Positions 36,709 to 46,023 of a DNA stretch of 64,000 nucleotides are shown piece after piece (the first letter of the stretch is position 1; every line of letters begins with the position of its first letter). The stretch lies in the NCBI GenBank assembly GCA_052169645.1, contig JBQNCA010000005.1, forward strand, positions 29,083 through 93,082. The letters are read 5' to 3'. The translations under genes and the position numbers were made by a program. Source of the DNA: JAIKWW01 sp052169645 (GTDB lineage Bacteria > Bacillota > Clostridia > Peptostreptococcales > Anaerovoracaceae). The notes below the pieces were generated by a model, which was given only the letters and a program-made list of their open reading frames with translations, was not told the origin of the DNA and ran no database searches.

Positions 36709-37560
36709 TTAATTAACCTCATCCATAATGCGACGGATATTTGTAAGCTGAGTGTTCACTCCCGCATCCACCACCTGATCCGGATATTCTATAAGTAAAT
36801 CTCCCTGCTCTCCGTTTTCCATAACCTCGATTTTTATATTATCCGATACCTTTCTCAACGCATCCAGAATATCAGAATCTTCATTGACCATGATATGTGC
36901 ATCCGATTCCGATATGAACACCTTTGCCCATTGCTTTTCATTGCTGTTTTCAACGGCATTGAGTATCATTCTGCGTATTATTTCACCGCTGGATTTGAGA
37001 CTGACATTTATAACCTTTTCAGCTATGGCAATCACGAGGTCTTTCATTTCTTCATTGTACATTCTTATATAATCGATTTTTTGACGATCCAATTCAGCTA
37101 TTGCACGACTTATTTCCTCCAGCAGAAATCTGTTTTTTTCATCAAGCTCGGCACGGGCCTCTGTGACAGCTTGCTCTCTACCTTCAGCCAAACCCTTTTC
37201 ATAGCCTTCATTATAACCGGTCGTCTGAGCTTCACTCGCTGCCGCACCCGCCTCTACAAAAGCATCTTTTTTGACTCTTTCTGCAGTATCCATAGCTTCC
37301 TTTATAATAGAAGCTGCTTGTGCTTCGGCATCTTTAATAATATGCTTAGCTTCCTCCTCCGATATTTCCAAAGAAGAATCTCTTATAATTTCCGTTTCTT
37401 CCGCATCAGCTTCGTAATCATCCTGCTCGGAAAAGTCGGTGTCCAATGCTGCTATATCGTTGTAAGTATATTCAACCGCCGTTTCATTTCCACCCTGAAA
37501 AGTATTATCAAAGCTCGCTGTAAAATCCTGATATTTGTATTCCTTTATCAAATTCTCCAT
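36709..37560 (-). CDS. fliH: flagellar ATPase regulator
   Basis: FliH holds FliI at the export gate. The 283-residue protein has an acidic N-terminus, a long helical middle (EEAKHIIKDAEAQAASIIKE with Ala-rich heptads, and a GYEKGLAEGREQA segment) and a C-terminal domain like the V/F-ATPase peripheral stalk. It starts 24 bases after fliG. Confidence 0.92.
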   Translation of the reverse strand: MENLIKEYKYQDFTASFDNTFQGGNETAVEYTYNDIAALDTDFSEQDDYEADAEETEIIRDSSLEISEEEAKHIIKDAEAQAASIIKEAMDTAERVKKDAFVEAGAAASEAQTTGYNEGYEKGLAEGREQAVTEARAELDEKNRFLLEEISRAIAELDRQKIDYIRMYNEEMKDLVIAIAEKVINVSLKSSGEIIRRMILNAVENSNEKQWAKVFISESDAHIMVNEDSDILDALRKVSDNIKIEVMENGEQGDLLIEYPDQVVDAGVNTQLTNIRRIMDEVN

Positions 37561-37584
37561 TGAGCACTCCTTTAATAAACTCTA

Positions 37585-38631
37585 TCAGACAATATATTCG
37601 TCGCCGCCTTTCGATATAACAATTTCTCCCGCCTCCTCCAGACGTCTGATAACCGCAACTATGCGCTGCTGAGCTTCCTCGGCATCACGAACCTTTACAT
37701 TATAGGTGATTTCCAAATCGGAACGTACCGACTCAGCCATACGGGATGACATATTCGCAAAAATAACATCCGCCACTTCCTGATTTGCTCCCTTTAATGC
37801 ATATACCAAATCATGGTTGTCAACTTCACGCAGGAAAGCCTGAATTGCCATACTGTCAAGTATGGTAATATCTTCAAACACAAACATCCTTTTTTTGATA
37901 TCGTCCGCCAACTCGGGATCTTTCTTTTCCAGCTCATCAAATATAAGCTTCTCACTGCTGCGGTCTATATTGTTCATAATTTCGGCAATATAATCCACGC
38001 CGCCCGCCTGAGCAAAATCCATAGACATAACGGATGCGAATTTTCTTTCCATTATGCCCTCTATAAGTTCAACTGTTTCGGGAGAAGTGCTGTCCATCTT
38101 TGCAATGCATTCCACTACTCTCACCTGCTTTGCCGGCGAAAGTGAGGATATAAGCTCCGCAGCCTGATCCGATCTCGCATAGGATAAAATCATGGCTATG
38201 GTCTGAGGTCTTTCGTATTGTATGATTGCATATAAATTTTTTGTATTTGTCTTTCTTACAAATTCGAACGGTCTGACCTTAAGGCTTCCTGTAACTCTCT
38301 CCAGCAGCATCGCAGCGGTCTGCTTTCCGAAAGCTTTTTCCAAAACGTTTCTCGCATAGTCTATGCCTCCGTCAGTCACAACCTTTTGAGTAAGGCATAA
38401 TTTATAATAGTCATCCAGAGCAAGCTCAGTCTGATCCGAATTGACACTGTTGAGCTTTGCAACCTCTATTGTCAGTAATTCCAGCTCGTCTTCATTCAAA
38501 AATTTATATATTTTGGAAGCATATTCCGCCCCTAATGCAATTATAACGGTAGCGGCTTTTTGTGCCATAGTGAGCGACGAACTTGGCTCATATGATGTTT
38601 CCTCAACCTGAACCGCATTTTCTTCTGCCAT
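37585..38631 (-). CDS. fliG: flagellar motor switch protein (torque ring)
   Basis: FliG transmits torque from the MotA/MotB stator. The 348-residue protein shows the three armadillo-like domains and the charged C-terminal helix used for torque (DDIKKRMFVFEDI). The short segment HPQTIA, normally conserved, reads ERPQTIAMILSY here. The gene starts 1 base after the fliF stop, with GGAG close to the ATG. Confidence 0.95.
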   Translation of the reverse strand: MAEENAVQVEETSYEPSSSLTMAQKAATVIIALGAEYASKIYKFLNEDELELLTIEVAKLNSVNSDQTELALDDYYKLCLTQKVVTDGGIDYARNVLEKAFGKQTAAMLLERVTGSLKVRPFEFVRKTNTKNLYAIIQYERPQTIAMILSYARSDQAAELISSLSPAKQVRVVECIAKMDSTSPETVELIEGIMERKFASVMSMDFAQAGGVDYIAEIMNNIDRSSEKLIFDELEKKDPELADDIKKRMFVFEDITILDSMAIQAFLREVDNHDLVYALKGANQEVADVIFANMSSRMAESVRSDLEITYNVKVRDAEEAQQRIVAVIRRLEEAGEIVISKGGDEYIV

Positions 38632-38632
38632 G

Positions 38633-40243
38633 TCACTCCTCCTCGTTTCTCAGCCAATTCTTTATAAGATTCGCTGCAATTTCAGGATTTTGGCTTGCAA
38701 AGTCTCTTATCTGATCCTTAAGCGCCTGCTCCTTGGTTTCTTTTATTTCACTGAGATTTATATCGTCAATTTCCGACATACCCTCATCTTCATCTTCATC
38801 CGGCTCAAGCAATGCCATCTGAGCTTCCAATTTTTTCTTTCTGGCTCTCAAAGCTATCACTCCTACTATTACACTGATTAAAAGTATCGCTGCAGCAGCT
38901 GCTAAGATATAGAGCATAGGACTGAATGACAACAATCTCGCCATCATATTGTCCACACCGTCTTCGCCCTTGGCAGATGCAAACTTGGTATCCATTATAG
39001 CAACCTTCGCATCCGCCTGATCTCTCGGGATATTTGAAGTTACCGCAACCAAATCCTGTATTTCCGAGACCTCATTCGGAGTAAGCGCTCCGCTGTCTAT
39101 GACTACGGAAACCGATGTATCGCTTATGCTGCCGGCATCCTTTTGCACCTGCTCCGTAAGCTTGCTCACAAGATATTCATAGGTACGTTTATCCGAATAA
39201 TATTGTCCCTCTTCATTGTTTGCGCTGTACGGATAAGTAGGAATTTCCGAATTGGTTTCCGTTCCAACTACTCCTGTCGCTGCCGTACCTGTTCCTATTG
39301 ATTCCCAGTTAAGCCCTTCACTGCTCTTAACCCCTGAATTGTCACCGTCCTCCGACGGATAATAAGTAACCGCCTCTTTCAAAGTCTTGTCTATATCTAC
39401 AGTGCAATTTACCGCAACCTTTACTTTATCTTTACCGTATATAGGTTCGAGCAAATTGAGAATTTTTACCTTGAGTGAATTTTCCGCCTGCTGCTCAAGC
39501 TGTATCTTCAACGTTGAAAGACTTGATGCATCTTCAGTATTTCCCGAACCATCGCCGGTATTTGAAACCTCATTTCCATTACCGTCTATGACAGTGACAC
39601 TGTCGGCCGACATATCGGGCACACTCGAGGCTACAAGCTTCTGCATACCCTTTACCTGTTCCGAGGACGGCGAGTCTCCGTTCTCCATTGTAACCATGAC
39701 GGATGCCTTTGCAATGCCCTCTTTTGAATCGTCTCCTTCTGAGGGCTTGATAACATAATCACTGCTTTCCTTTTGAGTGATAGTTACCGTCGCATTGCGA
39801 ACTCCGTCAAAATGCTTGATAGTCTGTTCGAGCCTGTCTTGAAGCTGATAAAGTTTAAATGTTTCTTTTTCAAACTCGGTAGATGTCAAACTGACATTTT
39901 CCGTAAATATATCATATGACATCCCGTTTTTCGGATATCCCTGTACCGCCAGCTGAGCTCTTATTGAATCCGCTTTCCCCTCGGGCACATAGATTTTACC
40001 GTCATCCGTGCTTTTAGTTTCGACTTTTAAGCCTTGTATTACCCCGAGAATTTCAACCTGTTCATTTTCAGGAAGTCCCGTATAAAGAATCTCATACCCG
40101 ACATTTCTAGTCAATCTCACCAACACGAATGCGGTCAAAATGATAATAAACGCAACAATAAGTAAAAATGCTATATTTCGTATTCCTACTCTGTCACGCA
40201 TTCCTTTCATGCGTTCGATTATTTTTTCAAATCTTTCCCGCAT
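38633..40243 (-). CDS. fliF: flagellar MS-ring protein
   Basis: FliF forms the MS ring that nucleates the basal body. There are two membrane helices (about 24-43 and 440-462), ring-building motifs between them (NVGYEILYTGLPENEQ near the start) and a C-terminal FliG-binding tail (about 510-536). The 536 residues are normal. A 174-bp gap separates it from fliE. Confidence 0.95.
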   Translation of the reverse strand: MRERFEKIIERMKGMRDRVGIRNIAFLLIVAFIIILTAFVLVRLTRNVGYEILYTGLPENEQVEILGVIQGLKVETKSTDDGKIYVPEGKADSIRAQLAVQGYPKNGMSYDIFTENVSLTSTEFEKETFKLYQLQDRLEQTIKHFDGVRNATVTITQKESSDYVIKPSEGDDSKEGIAKASVMVTMENGDSPSSEQVKGMQKLVASSVPDMSADSVTVIDGNGNEVSNTGDGSGNTEDASSLSTLKIQLEQQAENSLKVKILNLLEPIYGKDKVKVAVNCTVDIDKTLKEAVTYYPSEDGDNSGVKSSEGLNWESIGTGTAATGVVGTETNSEIPTYPYSANNEEGQYYSDKRTYEYLVSKLTEQVQKDAGSISDTSVSVVIDSGALTPNEVSEIQDLVAVTSNIPRDQADAKVAIMDTKFASAKGEDGVDNMMARLLSFSPMLYILAAAAAILLISVIVGVIALRARKKKLEAQMALLEPDEDEDEGMSEIDDINLSEIKETKEQALKDQIRDFASQNPEIAANLIKNWLRNEEE

Positions 40244-40387
40244 AACCTACAACCTTCTCCTGCACTCACAATTTTTCCTATCTCATCACACATATAAAAT
40301 TCCGCTCACATTGCCACACCGCACCGAATTTTCAACATATGATACATTCTGAATCATTCAAATAATAATTAATATAAAACTGTCAAA

Positions 40388-40415
40388 TACCGGCATACCC
40401 ATAGATATGCCGGTA
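40388..40415 (-). terminator. hairpin between fliE and fliF
   Basis: A perfect 10-bp stem (TACCGGCATA and complement, 8-base loop) begins 2 bases after the fliE stop. On the minus strand it is followed by TTTGACAGTTTTATATT, an imperfect T tract. It may attenuate transcription or protect the flgC-fliE mRNA. The remaining gap of about 145 bp before fliF is AT-rich with no clear promoter. Confidence 0.55.
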
Positions 40416-40417
40416 AA

Positions 40418-40732
40418 CTATACCGTAATCTGCATCAGAGTATTATATGAATCCAATGCCTTATTTCTAATTTGCACAAGCATCTGCACTGCAAGATAGG
40501 ATTTCATATTGTCAATTCCGAGAGTATGCAAATCGTCCATATTGCCTGTTGCCAGATTCTCCGTATCGTTAACAACCGCTCTGTCCGTTTCGACTACGTT
40601 GTTTATAGCTTGTGAAAGAATCCCGCTGAAGAGGTTTTTTTGTTCGATCTCCGAATCAGGTGCATTAAGACGTGACAATTCGGATATATTTTTTGCAGGT
40701 GTTATAAGTTTTATAGATTCTACAGCTGCCAT
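40418..40732 (-). CDS. fliE: flagellar hook-basal body junction protein
   Basis: FliE joins the MS ring to the rod. The 104-residue protein ends with the family's conserved helix (NMKSYLAVQMLVQIRNKALD). GGAG lies 7 bases before the ATG. It follows flgC by 32 bases. Confidence 0.93.
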   Translation of the reverse strand: MAAVESIKLITPAKNISELSRLNAPDSEIEQKNLFSGILSQAINNVVETDRAVVNDTENLATGNMDDLHTLGIDNMKSYLAVQMLVQIRNKALDSYNTLMQITV

Positions 40733-40764
40733 GTAAAAACTCCTTTCATTATAAAATAACAGGA

Positions 40765-41235
40765 TTATTCGCCTATTCTCAACGCATAGCTTGCCATATC
40801 CTTTATCGCATTGAGAGATGTTATATTTGCCTGATATGCTCTGGTCGCAGCCATTGCATCCGTCGTTTCTTTAATCAGATCCACATTGGGATACAGCACA
40901 TAGCCCTGCTCATCCGCATCCGGATTATCCGGCTCATATACCTTTTTATAATCCGATTCATCGTCTATTATAGCCCGGACTCTTACACCTGCGCCCGGAT
41001 TTGAGCCTGAACCTATGACAAGTCCTCTCGAAGCCTGTGAAAGCTTTGCTCCCAGAATGCTTGAAAAGTCGGCTTTTTCAGTGGATTGAAATACCGTAAG
41101 CTTTCTCGTATAAGGACCTCCGTTTTCGGTTCTCGTAGTATCCATATTTGAAATATTTTCAGATATTATATTTAATCGGGTCTTCTCTGCCGTCAGTCCC
41201 GACCCTGCGATATTTAAACTGCTTAGAAAAGCCAT
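40765..41235 (-). CDS. flgC: flagellar proximal rod protein
   Basis: FlgC is a rod subunit. The start is placed at the ATG of MAFLSSLNIAGSG because AGGGGG lies 6 bases before it; the longer frame uses GTG and adds six unlikely residues. Rod signatures at both ends (ISENISNMDTT and ATRAYQANITSLN). It is the first gene of the main flagellar cluster. Its usual upstream partner flgB is not adjacent but 12.5 kb away. Confidence 0.94.
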   Translation of the reverse strand: MAFLSSLNIAGSGLTAEKTRLNIISENISNMDTTRTENGGPYTRKLTVFQSTEKADFSSILGAKLSQASRGLVIGSGSNPGAGVRVRAIIDDESDYKKVYEPDNPDADEQGYVLYPNVDLIKETTDAMAATRAYQANITSLNAIKDMASYALRIGE

Positions 41236-41316
41236 TTCATTCCCCCTAAACACTACTGCTTATTTATTTGTACACTTGTCTTTAGTCTACATTCTACTTC
41301 TTTTAGAATCAAGTAT

Positions 41317-41340
41317 TTTTCGGCATAATCTTGTATTATA
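41317..41340 (-). promoter_or_regulatory. possible promoter region for the flgC operon
   Basis: On the minus strand a TATAAT (41340-41335) lies about 100 bases before flgC without a good -35 box. Fifteen bases downstream is GCCGAAAA (41324-41317), one mismatch from the sigma-28 -10 element. Either may drive the long flagellar operon; neither is certain. Confidence 0.3.
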
Positions 41341-41443
41341 CGCCAATTTTTTCTATATTTTTTATATATTCAAGATTTATATTACAGTAACTTTAAATTT
41401 TTATTAAAGATTTAAGAATTCCCACACCTTTATTTCAAAAAAA

Positions 41444-41501
41444 ATCCGAGTCCGGCATTACCTGTCGCCATATCAGCATAGGATAAAAACCGAACTCGGA
41501 T
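41444..41501 (-). terminator. terminator after cheV, long loop
   Basis: On the minus strand ATCCGAGT pairs with ACTCGGAT (8 bp), then a mismatch and 3 more pairs, around a loop of about 34 bases, followed by eight T. It ends the fliD-fliS-fliT-cheV transcripts. Confidence 0.7.
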
Positions 41502-41535
41502 ATAAATTTCCATATTTTTATTGTTCTTTTATGAT

Positions 41536-42468
41536 TTATAAAGATTTTTCAGCTTTATCTATAAGTCCGTCTATAACCTCAACCAGTTGCATTATATCCG
41601 GCTTCGCCAGCTGTGCATCCGCACCTAAAGCTCTTCCCTTGCGCTTCATCTCATCGTTTATAAGCGATGAGAATATAACGAGAGGAATTTTCTTCAGTTC
41701 GGGATGCGTCTTTACAAGCTTTGTAAGTCTGTGTCCGTCCATTCTAGGCATCTCGAGATCCGTTATAATGCATGAAACTCTTTCCAATACATTTCCATTT
41801 TTGTCGATATCCGACAAATAATCCCACGCTTCCTGACCGTCTCCACACTCTATGAGATTGGTGTATCCGGCTTTGTTTAATGATTCATGAATCATCTTTG
41901 CAAGAAGTATTGAATCCTCCGCTACAAGTATAGGTTTCTCGCTTAAAGATCTCTTTCCGAGCTTTTCTACGGATTCAACCTGTATGGTGGTTGTAGGTGC
42001 GATATCCGCTACGATTTTTTCAAAATCAAGTATGGTTATCAGCCTGTCCTCACACTGAGCTATTCCTGTGGCAACCCCGTCGCTTCCTCCATATATAGTC
42101 TTATCCGGCTTTTGTATAGCCATCCATGAAATTCTGTCAATTCCGACTACAGCATGTACTCTGAACGCAATATTGAGCTGATTGAAATTTGTAACTATAA
42201 AAAGATTTCTTTCATCTTCGGCTGAAGGCGGCAAATTCAAATATTCAGGAAGATTTACAAGCGTTATAACCTGATCTCTCGGCTTTATTATGCCCTCAAT
42301 AGCTTCATGCGCATTCGGCATAGCCTTTATCGGGCACGGCATAATGATTTCTCTGACCTTCGCTACATTTATTCCGAACAGATTTCCCGCTATCTTGAAT
42401 TCCATTATTTCTATTTCATTCGTACCCGATTCAAGCAAAATATCCTGCTTATTCTTATTAGTTGCCAA
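41536..42468 (-). CDS. cheV: chemotaxis coupling protein CheV
   Basis: CheV couples receptors to CheA and takes part in adaptation. Residues about 18-160 form a CheW-like domain (KIAGNLFGINVAKVREI). Residues 178-306 form a receiver domain with acidic pocket AEDS (183-186), phosphorylation site Asp237 (IITDLEMPRMDG) and Lys289. The start codon is TTG, with AGGAG 8-9 bases upstream. It is the only chemotaxis coupling gene in the window; CheA, CheW and receptors lie elsewhere. Confidence 0.94.
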   Translation of the reverse strand: MATNKNKQDILLESGTNEIEIMEFKIAGNLFGINVAKVREIIMPCPIKAMPNAHEAIEGIIKPRDQVITLVNLPEYLNLPPSAEDERNLFIVTNFNQLNIAFRVHAVVGIDRISWMAIQKPDKTIYGGSDGVATGIAQCEDRLITILDFEKIVADIAPTTTIQVESVEKLGKRSLSEKPILVAEDSILLAKMIHESLNKAGYTNLIECGDGQEAWDYLSDIDKNGNVLERVSCIITDLEMPRMDGHRLTKLVKTHPELKKIPLVIFSSLINDEMKRKGRALGADAQLAKPDIMQLVEVIDGLIDKAEKSL

Positions 42469-42496
42469 CTCAAATCACTCCTTGTCTTTTGAACTG

Positions 42497-42877
42497 CTAC
42501 ATCAGATTTTCCAATTTACTCATTACAATCTTATCCAATTCCTTGGTTTTATTCAATATCACATCTATTCTTTCGACTATATTGTTTATTTCTTTAATAT
42601 CTTCACTGCGAAAAGCATATTCTTTTCGACATTTCGCCTCATCTCTCAAAAGCTTTTCATCAAAACCTGCTTCGTTGAAAATCCGTTCATTTTTTTCATT
42701 CGCATCAAGACACAGCTTTATCTGATTCATTCTCATATCGAGCAACATATCAAGGCTTGTATTGTCACCATCCGCAAATGCCGCATCCAATTCCTTCGTC
42801 AAATCATATATCTGATTAAGGGCTCGAAACTTTATTCTGAGATTTTCTATAACTTGCCTTATCTGTTCACTCTCCAT
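42497..42877 (-). CDS. fliT: FliT-like flagellar chaperone
   Basis: A 126-residue all-helical protein with charged heptad-like pattern and no membrane segment. FliT-family proteins are small, helical and poorly conserved, and guard the filament cap FliD; position directly after fliS supports that role. A different small flagellar chaperone cannot be excluded. The ribosome site is weak (GGGTG 8 bases before the ATG). Confidence 0.55.
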   Translation of the reverse strand: MESEQIRQVIENLRIKFRALNQIYDLTKELDAAFADGDNTSLDMLLDMRMNQIKLCLDANEKNERIFNEAGFDEKLLRDEAKCRKEYAFRSEDIKEINNIVERIDVILNKTKELDKIVMSKLENLM

Positions 42878-42902
42878 AAATAATCACCCTGATTGTCGTA
42901 TA

Positions 42903-43295
42903 TTATCCTATATTGCTGGATAAGCCTTTGGTTTTTATATCCGCCTCATAAAACGCTTCTTTTAAATCCTCAATCATCGGAATAAGCTCATCTATCTGTG
43001 AAGCTTTTCTGCTGGCTATAATTCTCGACATATGCGATTCGTAGAATGTGTACAGCCTGCTGAGTTCAATGCTTATCGGATAGCTCATATTGAGTATTTT
43101 TCTCAAATATCTCACTATATCCTTTGCTCTGGTCATGTCCGCTTCAAAATTTTCAAAGTCTTCTTTTTGAAGTCTGATTTTTGACCTTTTAAGTCTCTTC
43201 AGCAGTTCATCATAGAGAAGCATAAGCATCTCTCCCTGAGTCATAGAGTATACAGCCTGCTTCTTGTAATTGTCTAACTGTTTAGAATAATCCAT
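42903..43295 (-). CDS. fliS: flagellin export chaperone
   Basis: FliS binds the flagellin C-terminus before export. The 130-residue protein has the family segments YKKQAVYSMTQGEMLMLLYD and EDFENFEADMTRAKDIVRYL. It follows fliD and precedes fliT, the standard order. Flagellin itself is not in this window. Confidence 0.94.
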   Translation of the reverse strand: MDYSKQLDNYKKQAVYSMTQGEMLMLLYDELLKRLKRSKIRLQKEDFENFEADMTRAKDIVRYLRKILNMSYPISIELSRLYTFYESHMSRIIASRKASQIDELIPMIEDLKEAFYEADIKTKGLSSNIG

Positions 43296-43346
43296 AATTT
43301 TACCAATATAACCCCATTCTGTTTCATGTTCAATGATTACTCGCAG

Positions 43347-43375
43347 GCGGCATCTGCTTAAATATGCCGCTTTTT
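43347..43375 (+). promoter_or_regulatory. hairpin between fliD and fliS
   Basis: GCGGCAT and ATGCCGC form a 7-bp stem with a 10-base loop. The T run lies on the plus-strand side, against the direction of the fliD-fliS transcript. In the mRNA it is a hairpin without a T tract, perhaps a processing or stability element; as a plus-strand terminator it would stop antisense transcription. Confidence 0.4.
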
Positions 43376-43388
43376 ATATTATTACCGA

Positions 43389-45872
43389 CTACAGCTTTCC
43401 CAGATAAGAACTCTGAGATTGATACTGCGCTATCAGTTTTTCCATCTTAGTAAATCTCTTATAATATCTGTCCTGTTGTTCGGACAGCCTTCTGTTCAAT
43501 GTTTTCAATTCCTTTTCCAATGCGGAACGCTTTGAGTAAATGTTTGAGTTCAGCTGAGTAAGGTTACTTTTTGCAAGTCCGGCTTCTCTTGTTATCAATC
43601 CCGGTGATGCCAGAGACGGATTTACATATTTTTTCATCATGGCATCCAGCTTATCGAACACGCCCGTTTTTTCCTGTTCGAAGAGATTTTTAACCTTGGA
43701 ATTGTCTGCTTCCAGAGCGGCTGTAAGCTTCGACTCGTTGAATGAAAGCTTTCCGTATTCTCTGTAGTCCTTTGAAGTTGAAATTCCCATAGATGAAAGA
43801 CCTGTAAAAACCTTGCTCAAATCATTCATCAAAGAGTTTAGTATATTATTGCCGAAAAGCAACCCTTCCTTAGCTTTGTCATTATACAACTTCGCCTGTT
43901 CTTCACTGAGTTTCTCATCTTTTATCATATCAGGAGTGAGAGGCTTAAAATCTTTATCCGGTTTGGTCGTATAATACTTGCTTACCATGGATATAATTTT
44001 ATTATAATCCTCAACCATGCTTTTCATATTCTTTTTCAGATCATCGTCCTTAACAGTCTTCGAAAAAGTGACGGCGCCTGCCGCTTCTTTTATTGAAAGA
44101 GGAGTTGTATAATCATTTTCGGTTTTATCAGCATTGAATGTATTTTTCAAACTGATATTCAAACCGTCTACAGTAAAGTTATTTGAAGATCTGGAAAGCT
44201 TTGTTACCGAAGTTCCGTCAAAGCTTGCAAGAAGCTCTGCATCACTGCCTTCATTAAAAGTTCCGTTCCCGTTTGATAAGCCTTTACCTACAGTTCCCGT
44301 ACCGTTTGATTTATATACTTTCTCATTAGCATCAAAAGTAACCTGCCCGTCTCCAAACAACATATCTGCAAAGCTTCCGGACAATTCAACCTGCCCTGCC
44401 GAACCGCTCTGTGAAGAGCTTATCATAAATCTGTCCGTGGTACTCAAATATTGCATATTTACTTTTGCAGATGATGCATTGATAGCATTTATGACATTTT
44501 TAACGGTCACACCGTTTTTATATTCAGTTTCTTTGCCGTCTACGCTTATCTTATTTTTACCGATAGTGAAGTTTACTCCGTTTATCGACAAATCATAGGT
44601 CCTGCTTCCGTCCGAACCGAAATCGAATTTATTTTTGAAATTTGATTCCTCAAGAGGCTTTGATGTCAGCAGTCTGTTTGCATCGCCTACAGTGAGACCG
44701 ATAGCTCCTCCGGCTCCGGTCAAACCGGAACTTGCTGAAGCAACGGACAAGGTGGAATGAGATTCATTTGCAGTCAAACCGAATCTGTAACTTTTTGTTC
44801 CGTCACCGTTATCTATTTTTTCATTGGTAACACTGACTCTTCCGTTAAAATATTTATCTAATTGACTCTGTACTCCGCTGACAAAAGCATCCAGCATGGC
44901 ACTGAACTTTTCATCCCCGGTTTTACCTTCTCCTGCCGCTTTTATATTATCGACCATCTCCTTCGTAAATTTTACAGTAGCCTTTGAACCGTTCAAATCT
45001 AAAGTCATATCAGACTTTCCGTCTGCCAAAGTATTGAAAAATGAGACATCTTTGGTAGTTCCCGAAAAATCGGGTTCATTGCCCGTTATGCTTAAGCCGT
45101 TCTTATAATGCCCTTTCTCATCAGGTTTAAAACCGAAAGTTTTCAATACCGCCGAGCTGTTGCCGGGGCTTATTGTTACATTGCTTGTTCCGTCTACGCT
45201 TTCCAGCTTAAGCTTTCCTCCGTTTAAGGATGCTTTAAGCTTTCCGCTCAAGCCGTCAGATGCATTTATCGCATTATTAATAGCCTGAAGCATGGACTGT
45301 CCGTCAGTTATAAGCGTATCATCAAGCTTCAGAGAAAAAGATTCGGATCCCACTTTAAGATTCAGGGATTGTCCTTTAAGGGTACTGACCTTTATTGGCG
45401 TATCGCTGAAATTTATTCCCTTCGAATATATGGTAGAACTTGTAACCGATTTTGAGGAGGTAAATGTCGTTGATGTCGCCAATTTACTCACACCCAATAT
45501 TGAAAAATTTTCTAATATATCTGCCGAGCCGCTCGCTGTTACAGCTTTTGAATTTGTCCCCTTGGCATCAATCTTATAGCTGTTGTTTAAAAGCTTGGAA
45601 ATGCTTGAGTCTCCTGAATTTGACAAATATTTTTCTTTGAACTCCGTCAAAGCGGTTGCAATATCATGATAAGCTTCCTGTTCCCATTGAAGTGTCATCA
45701 TATTTTGCTGAACCTTTGAAATCTTTGTGCTTGTGCCTGAGCTCATAGCCTTTACTACCGAATCTATGTCCATTCCGGATGCCAAGCCCGAAATTCCTAA
45801 AGATCTTGATCTCGACCCGTTCCCCGAGCCTATCGATGATGAATAATATCCATATATACTGCTTCCGCCCAT
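43389..45872 (-). CDS. fliD: flagellar filament cap protein, extended
   Basis: FliD caps the filament and folds flagellin. N-terminal signature SLGISGLASGMDIDSVVKAM and C-terminal coiled coil (about 770-825) flank a large variable centre. At 827 residues it is much longer than the roughly 500 of Bacillus subtilis, with extra domains in the middle. The fliD gene is divergent from parA across 151 bp. Confidence 0.93.
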   Translation of the reverse strand: MGGSSIYGYYSSSIGSGNGSRSRSLGISGLASGMDIDSVVKAMSSGTSTKISKVQQNMMTLQWEQEAYHDIATALTEFKEKYLSNSGDSSISKLLNNSYKIDAKGTNSKAVTASGSADILENFSILGVSKLATSTTFTSSKSVTSSTIYSKGINFSDTPIKVSTLKGQSLNLKVGSESFSLKLDDTLITDGQSMLQAINNAINASDGLSGKLKASLNGGKLKLESVDGTSNVTISPGNSSAVLKTFGFKPDEKGHYKNGLSITGNEPDFSGTTKDVSFFNTLADGKSDMTLDLNGSKATVKFTKEMVDNIKAAGEGKTGDEKFSAMLDAFVSGVQSQLDKYFNGRVSVTNEKIDNGDGTKSYRFGLTANESHSTLSVASASSGLTGAGGAIGLTVGDANRLLTSKPLEESNFKNKFDFGSDGSRTYDLSINGVNFTIGKNKISVDGKETEYKNGVTVKNVINAINASSAKVNMQYLSTTDRFMISSSQSGSAGQVELSGSFADMLFGDGQVTFDANEKVYKSNGTGTVGKGLSNGNGTFNEGSDAELLASFDGTSVTKLSRSSNNFTVDGLNISLKNTFNADKTENDYTTPLSIKEAAGAVTFSKTVKDDDLKKNMKSMVEDYNKIISMVSKYYTTKPDKDFKPLTPDMIKDEKLSEEQAKLYNDKAKEGLLFGNNILNSLMNDLSKVFTGLSSMGISTSKDYREYGKLSFNESKLTAALEADNSKVKNLFEQEKTGVFDKLDAMMKKYVNPSLASPGLITREAGLAKSNLTQLNSNIYSKRSALEKELKTLNRRLSEQQDRYYKRFTKMEKLIAQYQSQSSYLGKL

Positions 45873-46023
45873 ATCCGTTCCTCCCTGAACTGTTATTGCT
45901 ATATCCTTAAATATACACGTCCATTATTTTGTACTCGAAATCATATACTTATATTTCGACATATGTTACAATTAGATAAGGTTTTTACGCCTCAAAACTA
46001 TATTCTTACCGGAGGAAGTGAAA

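Noticed and set aside
36895..37563. 222-residue plus-strand open frame
   Set aside because: Antisense to fliH, low-complexity Phe/Ser composition and no ribosome site.
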